Shown piece by piece: positions 53,379 to 62,605 of a stretch of 64,000 nt of DNA (the stretch's first letter is position 1; every line of letters begins with the position of its first letter). The stretch comes from Mesorhizobium sp. M2A.F.Ca.ET.046.03.2.1 (lineage in GTDB: Bacteria > Pseudomonadota > Alphaproteobacteria > Rhizobiales > Rhizobiaceae). The notes beneath the pieces were generated by a model that did no database searches, was not told the origin of the DNA, and was given only the letters and a program-made list of their open reading frames with translations. The translations under genes were made by a program, and so were the position numbers. Location: positions 4,154,001 to 4,218,000 of the forward strand of contig NZ_CP034449.1 of assembly GCF_003952425.1 (NCBI RefSeq), given 5' to 3'.

Positions 53379-56300
53379 TCAAGGCGGGGTGTTCGCGGAC
53401 GCACTTGTCCACTCGGCCAAAAGGCCGTTGGCTGCGTTCATATCTACGGTGCCGTACCCCTCCTCGAACCGTTGAAGGAGGCGGCTCAGCAAGTCCCTTG
53501 CTCGGTCCGCCTGGCCTTGTTGCTTCCAGAGCTTGGCTAGCGGAATAGCTGCCCTCAATTCCCATCCCAACGCTGACTGTTTACTGGCCCAATAGAGCGC
53601 CTGCCGCAGCGATTCCTCTGCCGCCACAACATCCGGCGGCGAGACCGCCATGCGAATTTCAGCCCAGACGCGCATCAAATCCGGACGGTCGTACGTCTCG
53701 CCCGCCTCCTCCGCCAGGGCAAGAGCGCGGTCGATCATCACGGCAGCCTCGTCCGACTGGCCACATTTCATCATCCCTTCGGCGAGCGCCCGGAAGAATG
53801 CAGTCGCAAGGATGTTGAACCGTTCGGCATTAAGGGTTGCGACGGCGTTCCGCAGGAGCCGTACGCCCTCGGCCGGTTCGCCACGCAAGATCATGAGTTC
53901 GCCCTTCAGAGCAAGCCCGATTGCATGGTAGGGGGCCAGGGAATACTTTGCTGCGTGGGCAAGAACGCGTTCGATCCAATGAGCCGCCCGGTCGAGGTCC
54001 CCGCTCCAAAGGTAGACCGGCACTGTATAAACCAACGCCATGCATAGAGCGACCGGGTGCTCTCTTTTGGTGGCCTCTTCCACGGCCTGATCCGCCGTTT
54101 TTAGTGCCCTTTCTTGATTACCTAGCAACCACAAGGCTCGCGCCAGGGCAATCAACGCACGTACCCTGTGGTCGTAGCCGAAGAAGTCGACTTGAACGCT
54201 GCCCGCCTCTGTTTCCAACGCTAGTCCACGTTCGCAATGTCGCCGTGAGGCAGCCTGGTTTCCAACCAAGTGGTGGGAAACGCCAAGCATCCACTCGGCC
54301 ACAATGACCCCTGACGGCTCGCCAAGCTCTCCAGCGACGAGCACGCTTCGCTCAGCCGCGGCCAGTGCCCCGCGGAAATCGCCAATTCGGGTAAGAAAGA
54401 TGTTTAGGCCGGCGAGCAAGTGCAGCTTGTACTGTGCATCCCGCAGCGCCTCGGCCAGTCCAATCCCACGCTCGATCGCCCTTCTTACTTCGTCGCTGTT
54501 GCCGCGCGTGAACATCGATGAGATCGCCAATGCCGCCTGAAGCGCCAACTCGCGGGTAGTGCCGCGATCTGACTCCCGCAAGGCGGATAAGGCGCGCTGG
54601 CACCACTGCTCGCATTCGCCGAGAAGCGAGAGCCCCAGAAAAAGAGGTGCCGCTCCGGCCGCCAGTTCGAGGCCAATCTGCGCCTCGCCAGCTTCCGAGA
54701 AGCTCCACTCAAGCGCTGCCCGGATATTGCCCATATGCGGCTCGTAGGCAGACACGTCACGGCTTCCGAACGCTGTCGCTCTTGTCGCATCAGATTTGAA
54801 GCGAGAGGCATAGTGAAGCGCGTGACGCCTTACGAGCGATTCCTTCTCGCCGGTTTCCGCCAGCTTGGCTGCCGCGTACACCCGCGTTGTGTCGAGGAGC
54901 CGGTGGTAAGTTGATCCTCCGAGGTCGGACATTCTGATAAGCGACTTATCAACAAGGCTCTCGACGGCATCGGCTACCTTGTGCCCATCAGAGTCGTCTT
55001 CCCCCGCGACCGCCAGTGCGTCTTCCAGCGTAAAAGCACCGACGAATACAGAAAGCCTGCGCAGGACCGTCTGTTCATACTCGGACAGGAGGTTGTGGCT
55101 CCAGTCGAGCATTGCCTGCAGAGTTTGATGACGCGGGATGGCACTCCGCCTACCGTGCCAAAGTAGCTTGAAGCGATTGTCAAGCAGGTCTGCGGTCCCG
55201 TGAATTCCGTAGGTGCCCACCCGGCCGGCCGCGAGTTCAATTGCCAGCGCGATACCATCAAGCCGACGGCATATCGCCGCCATAAGCGGCGCGTCCGCAT
55301 CGCTAAGGTTGGCTTTGTAGCCGCTGGCTGCCGCGCGCTCCATGAAGAGTTGCACCGCGGGCGAAGCAAGCGCCTGGGCTGCCGTCAGCACAGACGTCTC
55401 GACCGGACCCTCAAGAGGTGTCAGCAGGTGCACGTTCTCCCCCTCGACACGAAGCGCCTCGCGACTGGTCGCGAGCAGGTGCACGAGCAGCGTTTCGGTA
55501 AAGAGCCGCTCTGATAGTGCGGCGACCGCCTCGATGACGTGCTCGCAGCTGTCGAGGACGAGGAGTATTGGTTGATCGACAAGAAAGGCAACCATGCCGG
55601 ACACAGGGTCCTGCTCGGCCTGACCGATCAGTCCAAGCGTCGATGCCACCGTGCTGGCCACGAGCGATGAATCACCCAGCGCGCCCAGATCCAAAAAGTA
55701 GATTCTATCGGAAAACTTTTCACGCAATTCGTGAGCGACGGCGACCGCAACAGTCGTCTTGCCCATGCCGCCCGGTCCGACAACGCTAACGAATCGGCGG
55801 CTCGTTAGCAGGGAGCACAAATCAGCGACTGCTTCGTCACGACCGATCATCCTTTCCAGTCGAGAAGGCAGCTTCCGAGGCCTGTTCGCCTGGCTGACAG
55901 GGGCCTCAGGCCATGTGGGAGCGGAGCGTTGCACTGGCGCTACAAAGCTGTAGCCGCGACCCGGAACATTGGCGATGTATCGCGCGCCGTCTCGGCCGTC
56001 GCTCAGAGCTTTGCGGAGATTGAAAAGATGTACCCGAAGACTTCCTTCTTCCACGGTCACATCAGGCCAGACGAGCGCAATTAGCTCGCGTCTGCTCAGG
56101 ACCTCGCCGGCATGTTCTACAAGAGCTACGAGGACATCCAGTGCACGGCCGCCAATCGCGACCGGCTCCTGCCCTTTCAAGAGCAATCTATTGGCGGCAT
56201 TCAGATGAAACGGGCCAAAAGATACAGTCTCGTTATGTGAGACGTTGATTGGCGCGACAGTATCCGGCGGCTTGCGTTGGTCGCTCACGGCTGCCCTCAC
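53379..56300 (-). CDS. Large STAND regulator: winged helix, ATPase and TPR domains
   Basis: A 973-aa transcriptional regulator. Residues about 26-120 are an OmpR/PhoB-type winged helix (FGPFHLNAANRLLLKGQEPV, VEEGSLRVHLFNLRKALSDG, RGYSFVAPV). Residues about 145-440 form a STAND/NB-ARC-like ATPase with Walker A VVGPGGMGKTT (175-183), Walker B ILLVLDSCEH and ATSREAL. The last 500 residues are helical, TPR-like repeats. In this family a ligand bound by the repeat region switches the ATPase and lets the winged helix bind DNA. It is upstream of and on the same strand as the epoxide hydrolase operon, which is its likely target. Confidence 0.85.
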   Translation of the reverse strand: MRAAVSDQRKPPDTVAPINVSHNETVSFGPFHLNAANRLLLKGQEPVAIGGRALDVLVALVEHAGEVLSRRELIALVWPDVTVEEGSLRVHLFNLRKALSDGRDGARYIANVPGRGYSFVAPVQRSAPTWPEAPVSQANRPRKLPSRLERMIGRDEAVADLCSLLTSRRFVSVVGPGGMGKTTVAVAVAHELREKFSDRIYFLDLGALGDSSLVASTVASTLGLIGQAEQDPVSGMVAFLVDQPILLVLDSCEHVIEAVAALSERLFTETLLVHLLATSREALRVEGENVHLLTPLEGPVETSVLTAAQALASPAVQLFMERAAASGYKANLSDADAPLMAAICRRLDGIALAIELAAGRVGTYGIHGTADLLDNRFKLLWHGRRSAIPRHQTLQAMLDWSHNLLSEYEQTVLRRLSVFVGAFTLEDALAVAGEDDSDGHKVADAVESLVDKSLIRMSDLGGSTYHRLLDTTRVYAAAKLAETGEKESLVRRHALHYASRFKSDATRATAFGSRDVSAYEPHMGNIRAALEWSFSEAGEAQIGLELAAGAAPLFLGLSLLGECEQWCQRALSALRESDRGTTRELALQAALAISSMFTRGNSDEVRRAIERGIGLAEALRDAQYKLHLLAGLNIFLTRIGDFRGALAAAERSVLVAGELGEPSGVIVAEWMLGVSHHLVGNQAASRRHCERGLALETEAGSVQVDFFGYDHRVRALIALARALWLLGNQERALKTADQAVEEATKREHPVALCMALVYTVPVYLWSGDLDRAAHWIERVLAHAAKYSLAPYHAIGLALKGELMILRGEPAEGVRLLRNAVATLNAERFNILATAFFRALAEGMMKCGQSDEAAVMIDRALALAEEAGETYDRPDLMRVWAEIRMAVSPPDVVAAEESLRQALYWASKQSALGWELRAAIPLAKLWKQQGQADRARDLLSRLLQRFEEGYGTVDMNAANGLLAEWTSASANTPP

Positions 56301-56510
56301 TCAGGACGGGACAGCCGCCCCTTCACGATGAATGGTCTACCTTTCCGGAGGTTCATGGCTCTCCTCCTCTATAAATATAACATGGGCTCGAACAGGTTCA
56401 AATCACGCAGCTTCCCCGATGTCCGCCCCGGGTCCCACCACGTCGATGCCCGAAGAGGACTCAAGGTCTGCTTGCCGAAATCCTGCTTTCGAACCGGAAG
56501 TTCCGCTTGC

Positions 56511-56620
56511 GGCCCCAGAGCGGTCGTTGGTTGCTCTACAATTCACGGTCGACTGGGGTTCCTGGAAGCTTTTCGAACTTTCTGGGTCTCGCCTCAGGCC
56601 GAAATTGCGGTGCTTGTGGA
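56511..56620 (+). repeat. Dispersed intergenic repeat, copy R2
   Basis: CGGCCCCAGAGCGGTCG, CTACAATTCACGGTCGACTG and AAGCTTTTCGAACTTT followed by TCTCGCC and GGCCGAAATTGCGGTGCTTG. It aligns over about 100 bases with R1 at 43261-43361. Non-coding. Confidence 0.6.
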
Positions 56621-56719
56621 GAAAGTGGGATACGCGATTCGTATCTAGTGTACGTGGGAAGGCATCGACCTTCTGGCACGTGCCCTTCCGTGACAGCGTG
56701 AATCGGCATCACCCTCGTA

Positions 56720-56785
56720 CGGTCCTACAACTGGGATCGACTGGGGTTTCCTCGAAGCTTTTCGAACTTTTGTCGCGCACTGCCA
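56720..56785 (+). repeat. Dispersed intergenic repeat, copy R3 (partial)
   Basis: CTACAACTGGGATCGACTGG, GGTTTCCTCGAAGC and TTTTCGAACTTTTG. It repeats the centre of R2, which lies about 190 bases away in the same orientation, but lacks the flanks. Confidence 0.55.
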
Positions 56786-56933
56786 ACGGAATAGCCGGGG
56801 CTGGTGAAGGAGGTCGGGATATCCGAATCCGCAATCGGACAAGCTTGAAGAGTACTCGCGCTCTGGAAGCTCCTGGCGTCTGCCTAAGCGCAACGGCCGA
56901 CCTTGCTGGCCTGGGGAGGGGGGCGGCTGAGTT

Positions 56934-56988
56934 CCAGCAGCTTCAAAGCCGGCCCCGCACCCGCTTTCATCACAAATCAATAGCCGTC
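56934..56988 (+). repeat. Degenerate copy of the 47.4-kb tRNA-end sequence
   Basis: TTCAAAGCC, then CCCCGCACCCG, then CATCACAAATCAATAGCCG. It matches TTCAAACCC, TTCCCGCAACCA and TATCATAAATCAATAACCG at 47412-47458. From CCCGCA onward 28 of 35 bases agree by hand count. It lies in the same orientation, about 9.5 kb to the right, so the two may be the ends of an inserted segment. No terminator hairpin follows here. Confidence 0.4.
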
Positions 56989-57016
56989 TAGTTCACGGAG
57001 CCGCCGTCTTTCCACT

Positions 57017-57062
57017 ATGGAATCTTTATATCTTAGGCCTGCCGCACGAATGGAATCTTTAT
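57017..57062 (+). promoter_or_regulatory. Paired direct repeat upstream of the potassium module
   Basis: ATGGAATCTTTAT occurs twice (57017-57029 and 57050-57062). Repeat starts are 33 bases apart, close to three helical turns, as expected for two regulator molecules bound on one face of the DNA. It lies just before the DUF4118 gene and kup. The regulator is unknown. Confidence 0.5.
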
Positions 57063-57112
57063 GCGCATCGGCCTAGGCTCGCATTAGGGCAATCCTGGCC
57101 GGGAGTGAAGCG

Positions 57113-57961
57113 ATGGCCGATGTCAACCCGTGGCTGCAACAGGACAATACATCGTCGCCGGGTGCCGAGTCGCTTTTCGGCTTGGCCGATGCTCCCGCTG
57201 CGATACGCTATCTTGCTTCGTTTGCAATGACCGCCTTCGCGACCGTCGTGGCTGTCGGTGTCGACAGCCAGGTGGCGATCCCGAACATCTCGCTCATCTT
57301 TGTGGTGCCGGTGATCATAGGGGCTGTGAGCCTAGGTTTGGGCCCGACGCTCTTTTCGGCGGTACTTGGTGCGCTCGCCTACAATTTCTTCCTCACCGAG
57401 CCTCGCTACACGCTGATCGTCGATGACCCCGCAAACGTCTGGGCGATTGGACTGCTTTTCGTCGTCGGACTTATCGTCAGTGGCATGGCCTTTACCTCGC
57501 GGCGGCGCGCAATTGAAGTGGCGCTCCTGAGGAGGCAGGCAACGATGCTGCAAAACTATAGTCGCGACGTCGCGGGGATCGATAATGCGAAGGCGATCGT
57601 CTCGATCACTTGCCGCATGCTTGCTGCGCTCTTCCAAGTTCCTGTCGTCATTCTCGTTTTGGACGGCAAAAAGGTTTTCGTCGAGAAAGTCGGCAATGTA
57701 GAGCCCCAGGAAGCCGAGATTGAGGCAGCGCAATCGTCATTGGCAACAGGACTTGTCGTGAGCGCCGGAGTCTATCCGGCGTTGACCTCGCGCTTTGACT
57801 TCTGGCCCGTAAAGACAACGGCAGGGGGCCCGCGCGCGGCCATTGGGCTCGCATTTGATCCCGATGAACGTCCTGCGACGCCTTCGACATCGGTCGATAT
57901 CGTGGGTCGTTTCCTGGCTCTAGCCCTTGACCGTCAACATTTCCGGCATGCTCGACCGTAA
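57113..57961 (+). CDS. DUF4118 (KdpD-type) membrane sensor protein without kinase domain
   Basis: A 282-aa protein. Residues about 30-125 hold four close helices (YLASFAMTAFATVVAVGV; ISLIFVVPVIIGAVSLGLGP; AVLGALAYNFFLTEP; LLFVVGLIVSGMAF), the DUF4118 segment of the potassium sensor KdpD. Residues about 140-280 look like a GAF-type domain (IVSITCRMLAALFQVPVVIL). No H-box, N-box or G-box follows: the frame ends at 57961. So it cannot phosphorylate a regulator by itself. It precedes kup by 77 bases and may sense potassium or turgor for that transporter. Confidence 0.75.
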   Translation: MADVNPWLQQDNTSSPGAESLFGLADAPAAIRYLASFAMTAFATVVAVGVDSQVAIPNISLIFVVPVIIGAVSLGLGPTLFSAVLGALAYNFFLTEPRYTLIVDDPANVWAIGLLFVVGLIVSGMAFTSRRRAIEVALLRRQATMLQNYSRDVAGIDNAKAIVSITCRMLAALFQVPVVILVLDGKKVFVEKVGNVEPQEAEIEAAQSSLATGLVVSAGVYPALTSRFDFWPVKTTAGGPRAAIGLAFDPDERPATPSTSVDIVGRFLALALDRQHFRHARP

Positions 57962-58038
57962 ACACCCGGGACGGGAAGTCAGCAAACGGCGCGAGGACAA
58001 CGACAACGAAACGTTTCCTCTAGCCAGAGGAGCAGTTT

Positions 58039-59958
58039 ATGAGCAATGCCGATGCAGGCGACGGCGGGGCAGCAGCACAGTCCGCTGCGCATGATGTCCA
58101 CTCCCAAGCGAGCCTGCGAATACTGGTTCTGGGCGCTCTCGGCGTCGTTTATGGTGATATCGGGACAAGTCCTCTCTACGCGTTTCGCGAAGCCATGCTT
58201 GTTGCCGCATCGGACGGGTCGGCGACACGTGAGGATGTGCTAGGCATTCTTTCGTTGATCATTTGGGCGCTGACCCTCGTCGTAACAGTCAAATACGTCA
58301 CGTTTGTTCTCCGGGCGGATAACAAGGGCGAAGGCGGCACGCTCTCCCTGATGTCCCTGGCCGGCAGTAGTCTTCCGGCTCGCTCAGTTGCCATTTTGAT
58401 CCTGGGCGTGCTTGGCGCGGCGTTGTTTACGGGCGACTCTATGATCACGCCAGCGATCTCGGTGCTCGCTGCAGTGGAAGGTCTTGAGACTGTCACACCG
58501 GCCCTTGAGCCATACGTCTTGCCAGTCACGCTTGTCATTCTTGCTGGGCTCTTCGCGGTCCAACGATTCGGGACCGGCGCCATTGGGGGCGTTTTCGGGC
58601 CGATTACATTCGCATGGTTTCTCGCGCTGGGGGTCTCCGGCATAAGCCACATCGTCACCAATCCCGGAGTATTGTGGGCCGTCAATCCCTACCACGCCGT
58701 CCATTTTCTCGCGGCCAATCCAGCACTTGCGCTCGGTACAATCGGCGCTGTTTTTCTAGCTGTGACCGGCGCTGAGGCGCTTTACGTCGATCTTGGCCAC
58801 TTTGGACGCAGACCAATTGTGATGGCTTGGCTGTGGATCGTGTTCCCGTGCCTTCTGCTCAACTACATTGGGCAGGGCGCCTTTGTTTTGAACCGCACCG
58901 GATTGCCAGAGAATGTTTTCTTCGACATGCAGCCTCGCTGGGCGCTAGTGCCGATGGTCGTCTTGGCCACCGCCGCGACGATCATCGCCAGTCAGGCAGT
59001 GATTTCGGGGGCGTTTTCGCTGGTGCGTCAAGCCGTTCAGCTGAATCTTCTGCCGCGATTCAGCATCCTACACACATCCGAGACGCAAGTTGGCCAAATC
59101 TATCTTCCGAGGGTCAATTTGTTGCTCGGCATCGGCGTCATGATGCTGGTGCTCGGGTTCCAGAAGTCGGGCAACCTCGCATCGGCTTACGGAATCTCCG
59201 TAACCGGTCAGATGGTGGTCACGGACCTGCTTCTCTTCATCGTCATGCGCCGAATCTGGAACTGGTCAGTTACCGGCGCCCTTGCAGCATCGGCACTCTT
59301 TCTGATCCTGGACTTGGTATTCCTCGGCTCGAACATCATTAAGGTGGTCGAAGGAGGCTGGGTTACACTGACCATTGCGTTGGTGATGTGCCTCATCATC
59401 TGGACTTGGGTGCGCGGCGGTCGCTACTTGTTCGACAAGACGCGCCGCAATGAGATCCCCCTCGATTTCCTTGCCGGCAATCTGTTGAAGAAGAAGCCGT
59501 ATCTGGTTTCGGGCACGGCGGTGTTCCTGACCAGCGACCCGCTGAGTGCGCCGACCGCGCTCATGCACAGTCTCAAGCACTACAAGGTGTTGCACGAGCA
59601 GAACGTCATCCTTTCGGTGGTGACGGCGCCGCAGCCGGTAGTGCCTGACAGCGAGCGGGTGAAGATGGATACGCTCAATGAGCTGTTCATGCGAGTGACA
59701 CTGACCTTCGGGTATATGGAGCAGCCGAATATCCCGCGTGCGCTCGCGATCTGCCGCAAGCAGGGCTGGAAGTTCGACATCATGTCGACATCCTTCTTCC
59801 TGTCGCGGCGCTCGCTCAAGGCCTCGCCCAATTCCGGCATGCCGGTGTGGCAGGACAAGCTGTTCATCGGGCTGGCGCGGACAGCTGCCGATGCGACGGA
59901 GTATTTCCAGATACCGACCGGGCGAGTCGTCGAGATCGGCACCCAGGTGGTGATCTGA
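58039..59958 (+). CDS. kup: Kup potassium uptake transporter
   Basis: A 639-aa KUP/HAK-type K+:H+ symporter. The signature [20 protein letters not shown] opens the first helix. [33 protein letters not shown] and [19 protein letters not shown] are highly conserved in the family. About twelve helices precede a C-terminal cytoplasmic part of about 170 residues ending [19 protein letters not shown] site is 7 bases before the ATG. It takes up K+ at the inner membrane. The DUF4118 protein before it is the likely partner. Confidence 0.95.
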   Translation: MSNADAGDGGAAAQSAAHDVHSQASLRILVLGALGVVYGDIGTSPLYAFREAMLVAASDGSATREDVLGILSLIIWALTLVVTVKYVTFVLRADNKGEGGTLSLMSLAGSSLPARSVAILILGVLGAALFTGDSMITPAISVLAAVEGLETVTPALEPYVLPVTLVILAGLFAVQRFGTGAIGGVFGPITFAWFLALGVSGISHIVTNPGVLWAVNPYHAVHFLAANPALALGTIGAVFLAVTGAEALYVDLGHFGRRPIVMAWLWIVFPCLLLNYIGQGAFVLNRTGLPENVFFDMQPRWALVPMVVLATAATIIASQAVISGAFSLVRQAVQLNLLPRFSILHTSETQVGQIYLPRVNLLLGIGVMMLVLGFQKSGNLASAYGISVTGQMVVTDLLLFIVMRRIWNWSVTGALAASALFLILDLVFLGSNIIKVVEGGWVTLTIALVMCLIIWTWVRGGRYLFDKTRRNEIPLDFLAGNLLKKKPYLVSGTAVFLTSDPLSAPTALMHSLKHYKVLHEQNVILSVVTAPQPVVPDSERVKMDTLNELFMRVTLTFGYMEQPNIPRALAICRKQGWKFDIMSTSFFLSRRSLKASPNSGMPVWQDKLFIGLARTAADATEYFQIPTGRVVEIGTQVVI

Positions 59959-60364
59959 TCCGACTCCCCTTGCAGGCGCCGGGATTGCGAACGCGCTGCG
60001 CAAAAACAAAGCTTCGGTTTCCGCCGCGATGACTTGGTTAAACCCGAAGCGGCGAGATATTCCGGGTACCATTTTTGCTGTTGCCCTGGTGCGTAAGGGC
60101 GGCAACTCGGTTTTGCTTGAGGTTAATTAACGCCTTCACCAGAAATGCCGGGCGAGAGCGTGACCGTCTTGCCCGTTGGGTATCACGCCCCGTGGCAGAC
60201 GTGGGCCGACGGCGTAACTCACATCGAAGGACGCTTTTCCAACGGCGTCGCAGGAATGGCTTTTGATGGAGTAAGCGAGATGGCGCCGACCGTCGAGACG
60301 CATCCGGCGCTGCCTATAGCAGAGCCGCCCCGGTTCGCGGCGTCGGTCGCGCCCGGGGCGCACG
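59959..60364 (+). other. Intergenic between convergent genes, no gene seen
   Basis: About 400 bases. Short open frames overlap both strands but none has a ribosome site and a recognisable protein. An AT-rich palindrome TTAATTAA lies at 60123-60130. I cannot assign a terminator with confidence. Confidence 0.35.
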
Positions 60365-61879
60365 CTACATCGATTTTGCACCTTCACGCTGCTTGACTGC
60401 AAATTCCTCCTCAGGAGAGTAGACAAGAGTATTCCGGCCATAAGCTGCGAAGTAAATGATCGCCAGCCCATACCAGACGGCCACGCCGATGATGCCCTGC
60501 CTGTAAAGTGGATCGGTCAACTGGAAGCCGATCGTGATCAAGGCGATGATGACCGTGAGAGATGCACCGGGAACGCCGAAGGGGCTCCTGTAGGGCCGTT
60601 CAATGTTGGGGAAACGATTGCGCAATTGCAGAAAGGTCAGGCCCTGAAGGAGATATGAGAACATCGCCCCGAACACGGCCATGTTCAGAAGCGTCCCTCC
60701 GATGTAGGTACCGGCCGCTTCGCCGCCTTGGGCGAACCAGATCACCAGCATCACCACGAAACCGACCAGAGATCCCGCGATGAGCGCAACATTGGGGGTC
60801 TTATGCTCCCCGTGGGTCACCGAAAGGAAATGCGGGAAATAGCCAGCGCGGCTAAGCGAGTAGATTTGCCGCCCGTAGGCAAAGATAATCGCATGGAAGC
60901 TCGCAACCAGTCCGGCGACGGCGAAAAGCGCAAGGACTTTGGCCCAGCTCGCGCCATATATGGCCCTGAAGCCGTCGAGAATGGGCTCGCCCGACGTTCC
61001 GTAGGCAAATGCCCCGTTGGGCAGCGCCGGATTGATGATCAGGATCAGAAAGCCAGTTGCCAGCAGCGTGAACATGCCAAGCATGATGCCTTTGGGCATG
61101 TCGCGCCGGGGATCAACTGACTCCTCAGCGGCCAGCGGCAGTTGCTCGATGGCCAGGAACAGCCAGACCGCGAATGGCATCGCGGCGAAGATACCCCTGA
61201 GACCGAAGGGTAGGAACGGCCCTTCGCCCTCTGGCAGCGCCGCGGCCGCCCCATCCGGTCCGATTCCGATATTCATGGCATTCTTGGCAAAGTCGAACTG
61301 TCCAGATGCCAAAGCGCTCACGAAAAAGAATACCAGGATCGCGAGAGCGATGAGGGTGACGATGACCGTCACCGAAAACGAAAGCGCGACGCCGCGCACG
61401 TTCAGCCCGACGAAGACGAGATAGCCCACAAGCCACCAGATGGGTTGCCACGCGTCTGGCGTCCCGGTTATCGCCGTCATGTAGGTGCCGATGAAATAGA
61501 CAACGACTGCGGGCGTCAGCACGTATTCGATGTTCTCGGCAATGCCGGTGATGAAACCGCCCCATGGACCGAACGCGGTCCGCGCGAACGAATAGGCGCC
61601 GCCCGTGTGCGGCAGCGCCGAGCTCATCTCGGCGATGGAATAGGTCAAGCCGAGATACATAATGGCGATGAGTACCGTTCCGACGAACATGCCGCCCCAG
61701 CCGCCAACGGCAAAGCCGAGATTCCAGCCCGAAAAGTCCCCGGAGATCACAGCTCCGACGCCGAGTGCCCACAAGGAGAAGACACTCGCATGGCGCTTCA
61801 GTTCACGCTTCTCAAAATATTCCGAACCGGGAATGTGATAGGAAACACCCCCTTCATGCTTCTTCGGTTCTCCTGCCAT
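60365..61879 (-). CDS. APC-family amine permease, ethanolamine permease-like
   Basis: A 504-aa amino acid/polyamine/organocation transporter. About twelve helices are visible; LGVGAVISGDFSGWNLGF is the first-helix signature of the ethanolamine permease group, and EMSSALPHTGGAYSFARTAF is the second. QLPLAAEESVDPRRDMPKG is a conserved loop. It imports a small amine across the inner membrane. No ethanolamine ammonia-lyase genes are in the window, so substrate is by family only. The ribosome site is weak. Confidence 0.85.
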   Translation of the reverse strand: MAGEPKKHEGGVSYHIPGSEYFEKRELKRHASVFSLWALGVGAVISGDFSGWNLGFAVGGWGGMFVGTVLIAIMYLGLTYSIAEMSSALPHTGGAYSFARTAFGPWGGFITGIAENIEYVLTPAVVVYFIGTYMTAITGTPDAWQPIWWLVGYLVFVGLNVRGVALSFSVTVIVTLIALAILVFFFVSALASGQFDFAKNAMNIGIGPDGAAAALPEGEGPFLPFGLRGIFAAMPFAVWLFLAIEQLPLAAEESVDPRRDMPKGIMLGMFTLLATGFLILIINPALPNGAFAYGTSGEPILDGFRAIYGASWAKVLALFAVAGLVASFHAIIFAYGRQIYSLSRAGYFPHFLSVTHGEHKTPNVALIAGSLVGFVVMLVIWFAQGGEAAGTYIGGTLLNMAVFGAMFSYLLQGLTFLQLRNRFPNIERPYRSPFGVPGASLTVIIALITIGFQLTDPLYRQGIIGVAVWYGLAIIYFAAYGRNTLVYSPEEEFAVKQREGAKSM

Positions 61880-62022
61880 CGATTTGCCCCTTCAGCCATA
61901 GACCTATTGGTCCAAATAGAAGATGATCTGTCGCTTAACAACTGCTGTAACTGCCAGACTTGCCTCGGCAAATTCTCGCTGAATTTGCCTCAAAAACTTA
62001 TGTTCAGTCAGGATAATTCGCT

Positions 62023-62433
62023 CTAATTATGCGTCCTCTTTTCGCAGACCGGATTCTCCAACCTGTAGATCAAGCCTGGTTCGACGATCCATTCACCCTG
62101 GGCAAGGGACTCGATGTCATAACGCCCGTCAGAAAGGCGTGGGGCGAGACCCACATAGTGATATCGATCGCCGGAGGTGTCTGTGACCGTCTCGAAGATC
62201 GGCCGATCTGCGAAGTAGCCGATAACGGCACTCTCGCCACAGATTTGTTCAACGGCGGGTGCGAGGACCCGGAGCGTGTAGTATTCGATAGGGATGCTTC
62301 GTACGCCGAATCGCACCACCTTGTTCCCCGAAAAGGAACGTTGGCCACAGTATGCTCCCGAGATTTCAATAAATCCATCGAATTGAATGGTCCGCACACA
62401 GCTGAGACCGTGTCCGCATCGCCCGACCTTCAC
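62023..62433 (-). CDS. Hypothetical protein, start uncertain
   Basis: The minus-strand frame has a protein-like sequence, VVRFGVRSIPIEYYTLRVLA, QICGESAVIGYFADRPIFET and GRYDIESLAQGEWIVEPGLI, ending at 62023. The opposite strand is also open but reads less naturally. No Met lies in a good place; GTG 62433 would give 136 aa. It runs divergent from nhaA and convergent to nothing. I recognise no family. The gap of about 140 bases to the APC gene holds the latter's promoter. Confidence 0.4.
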   Translation of the reverse strand: MKVGRCGHGLSCVRTIQFDGFIEISGAYCGQRSFSGNKVVRFGVRSIPIEYYTLRVLAPAVEQICGESAVIGYFADRPIFETVTDTSGDRYHYVGLAPRLSDGRYDIESLAQGEWIVEPGLIYRLENPVCEKRTHN

Positions 62434-62605
62434 TGCCGAAGACCTATGGCAGATATTGCGACGAACACGCTCCGGTATCAGGAAATCGCGGAAGCTTGTT
62501 TCCAAAGTCTCGCTGTTATGTTTGTCCGATGGCGTGTGCTGCGTGCGCCCGGGCTCGCCCCGACTACGGAGAACGTGACAATCCGTTTTCCATAGGAGCT
62601 CAGCA

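Noticed and set aside
62029..62595. Plus-strand open frame opposite the hypothetical minus-strand gene
   Set aside because: The minus-strand reading looks more like a protein; the plus frame is rich in unlikely runs and has no ribosome site.
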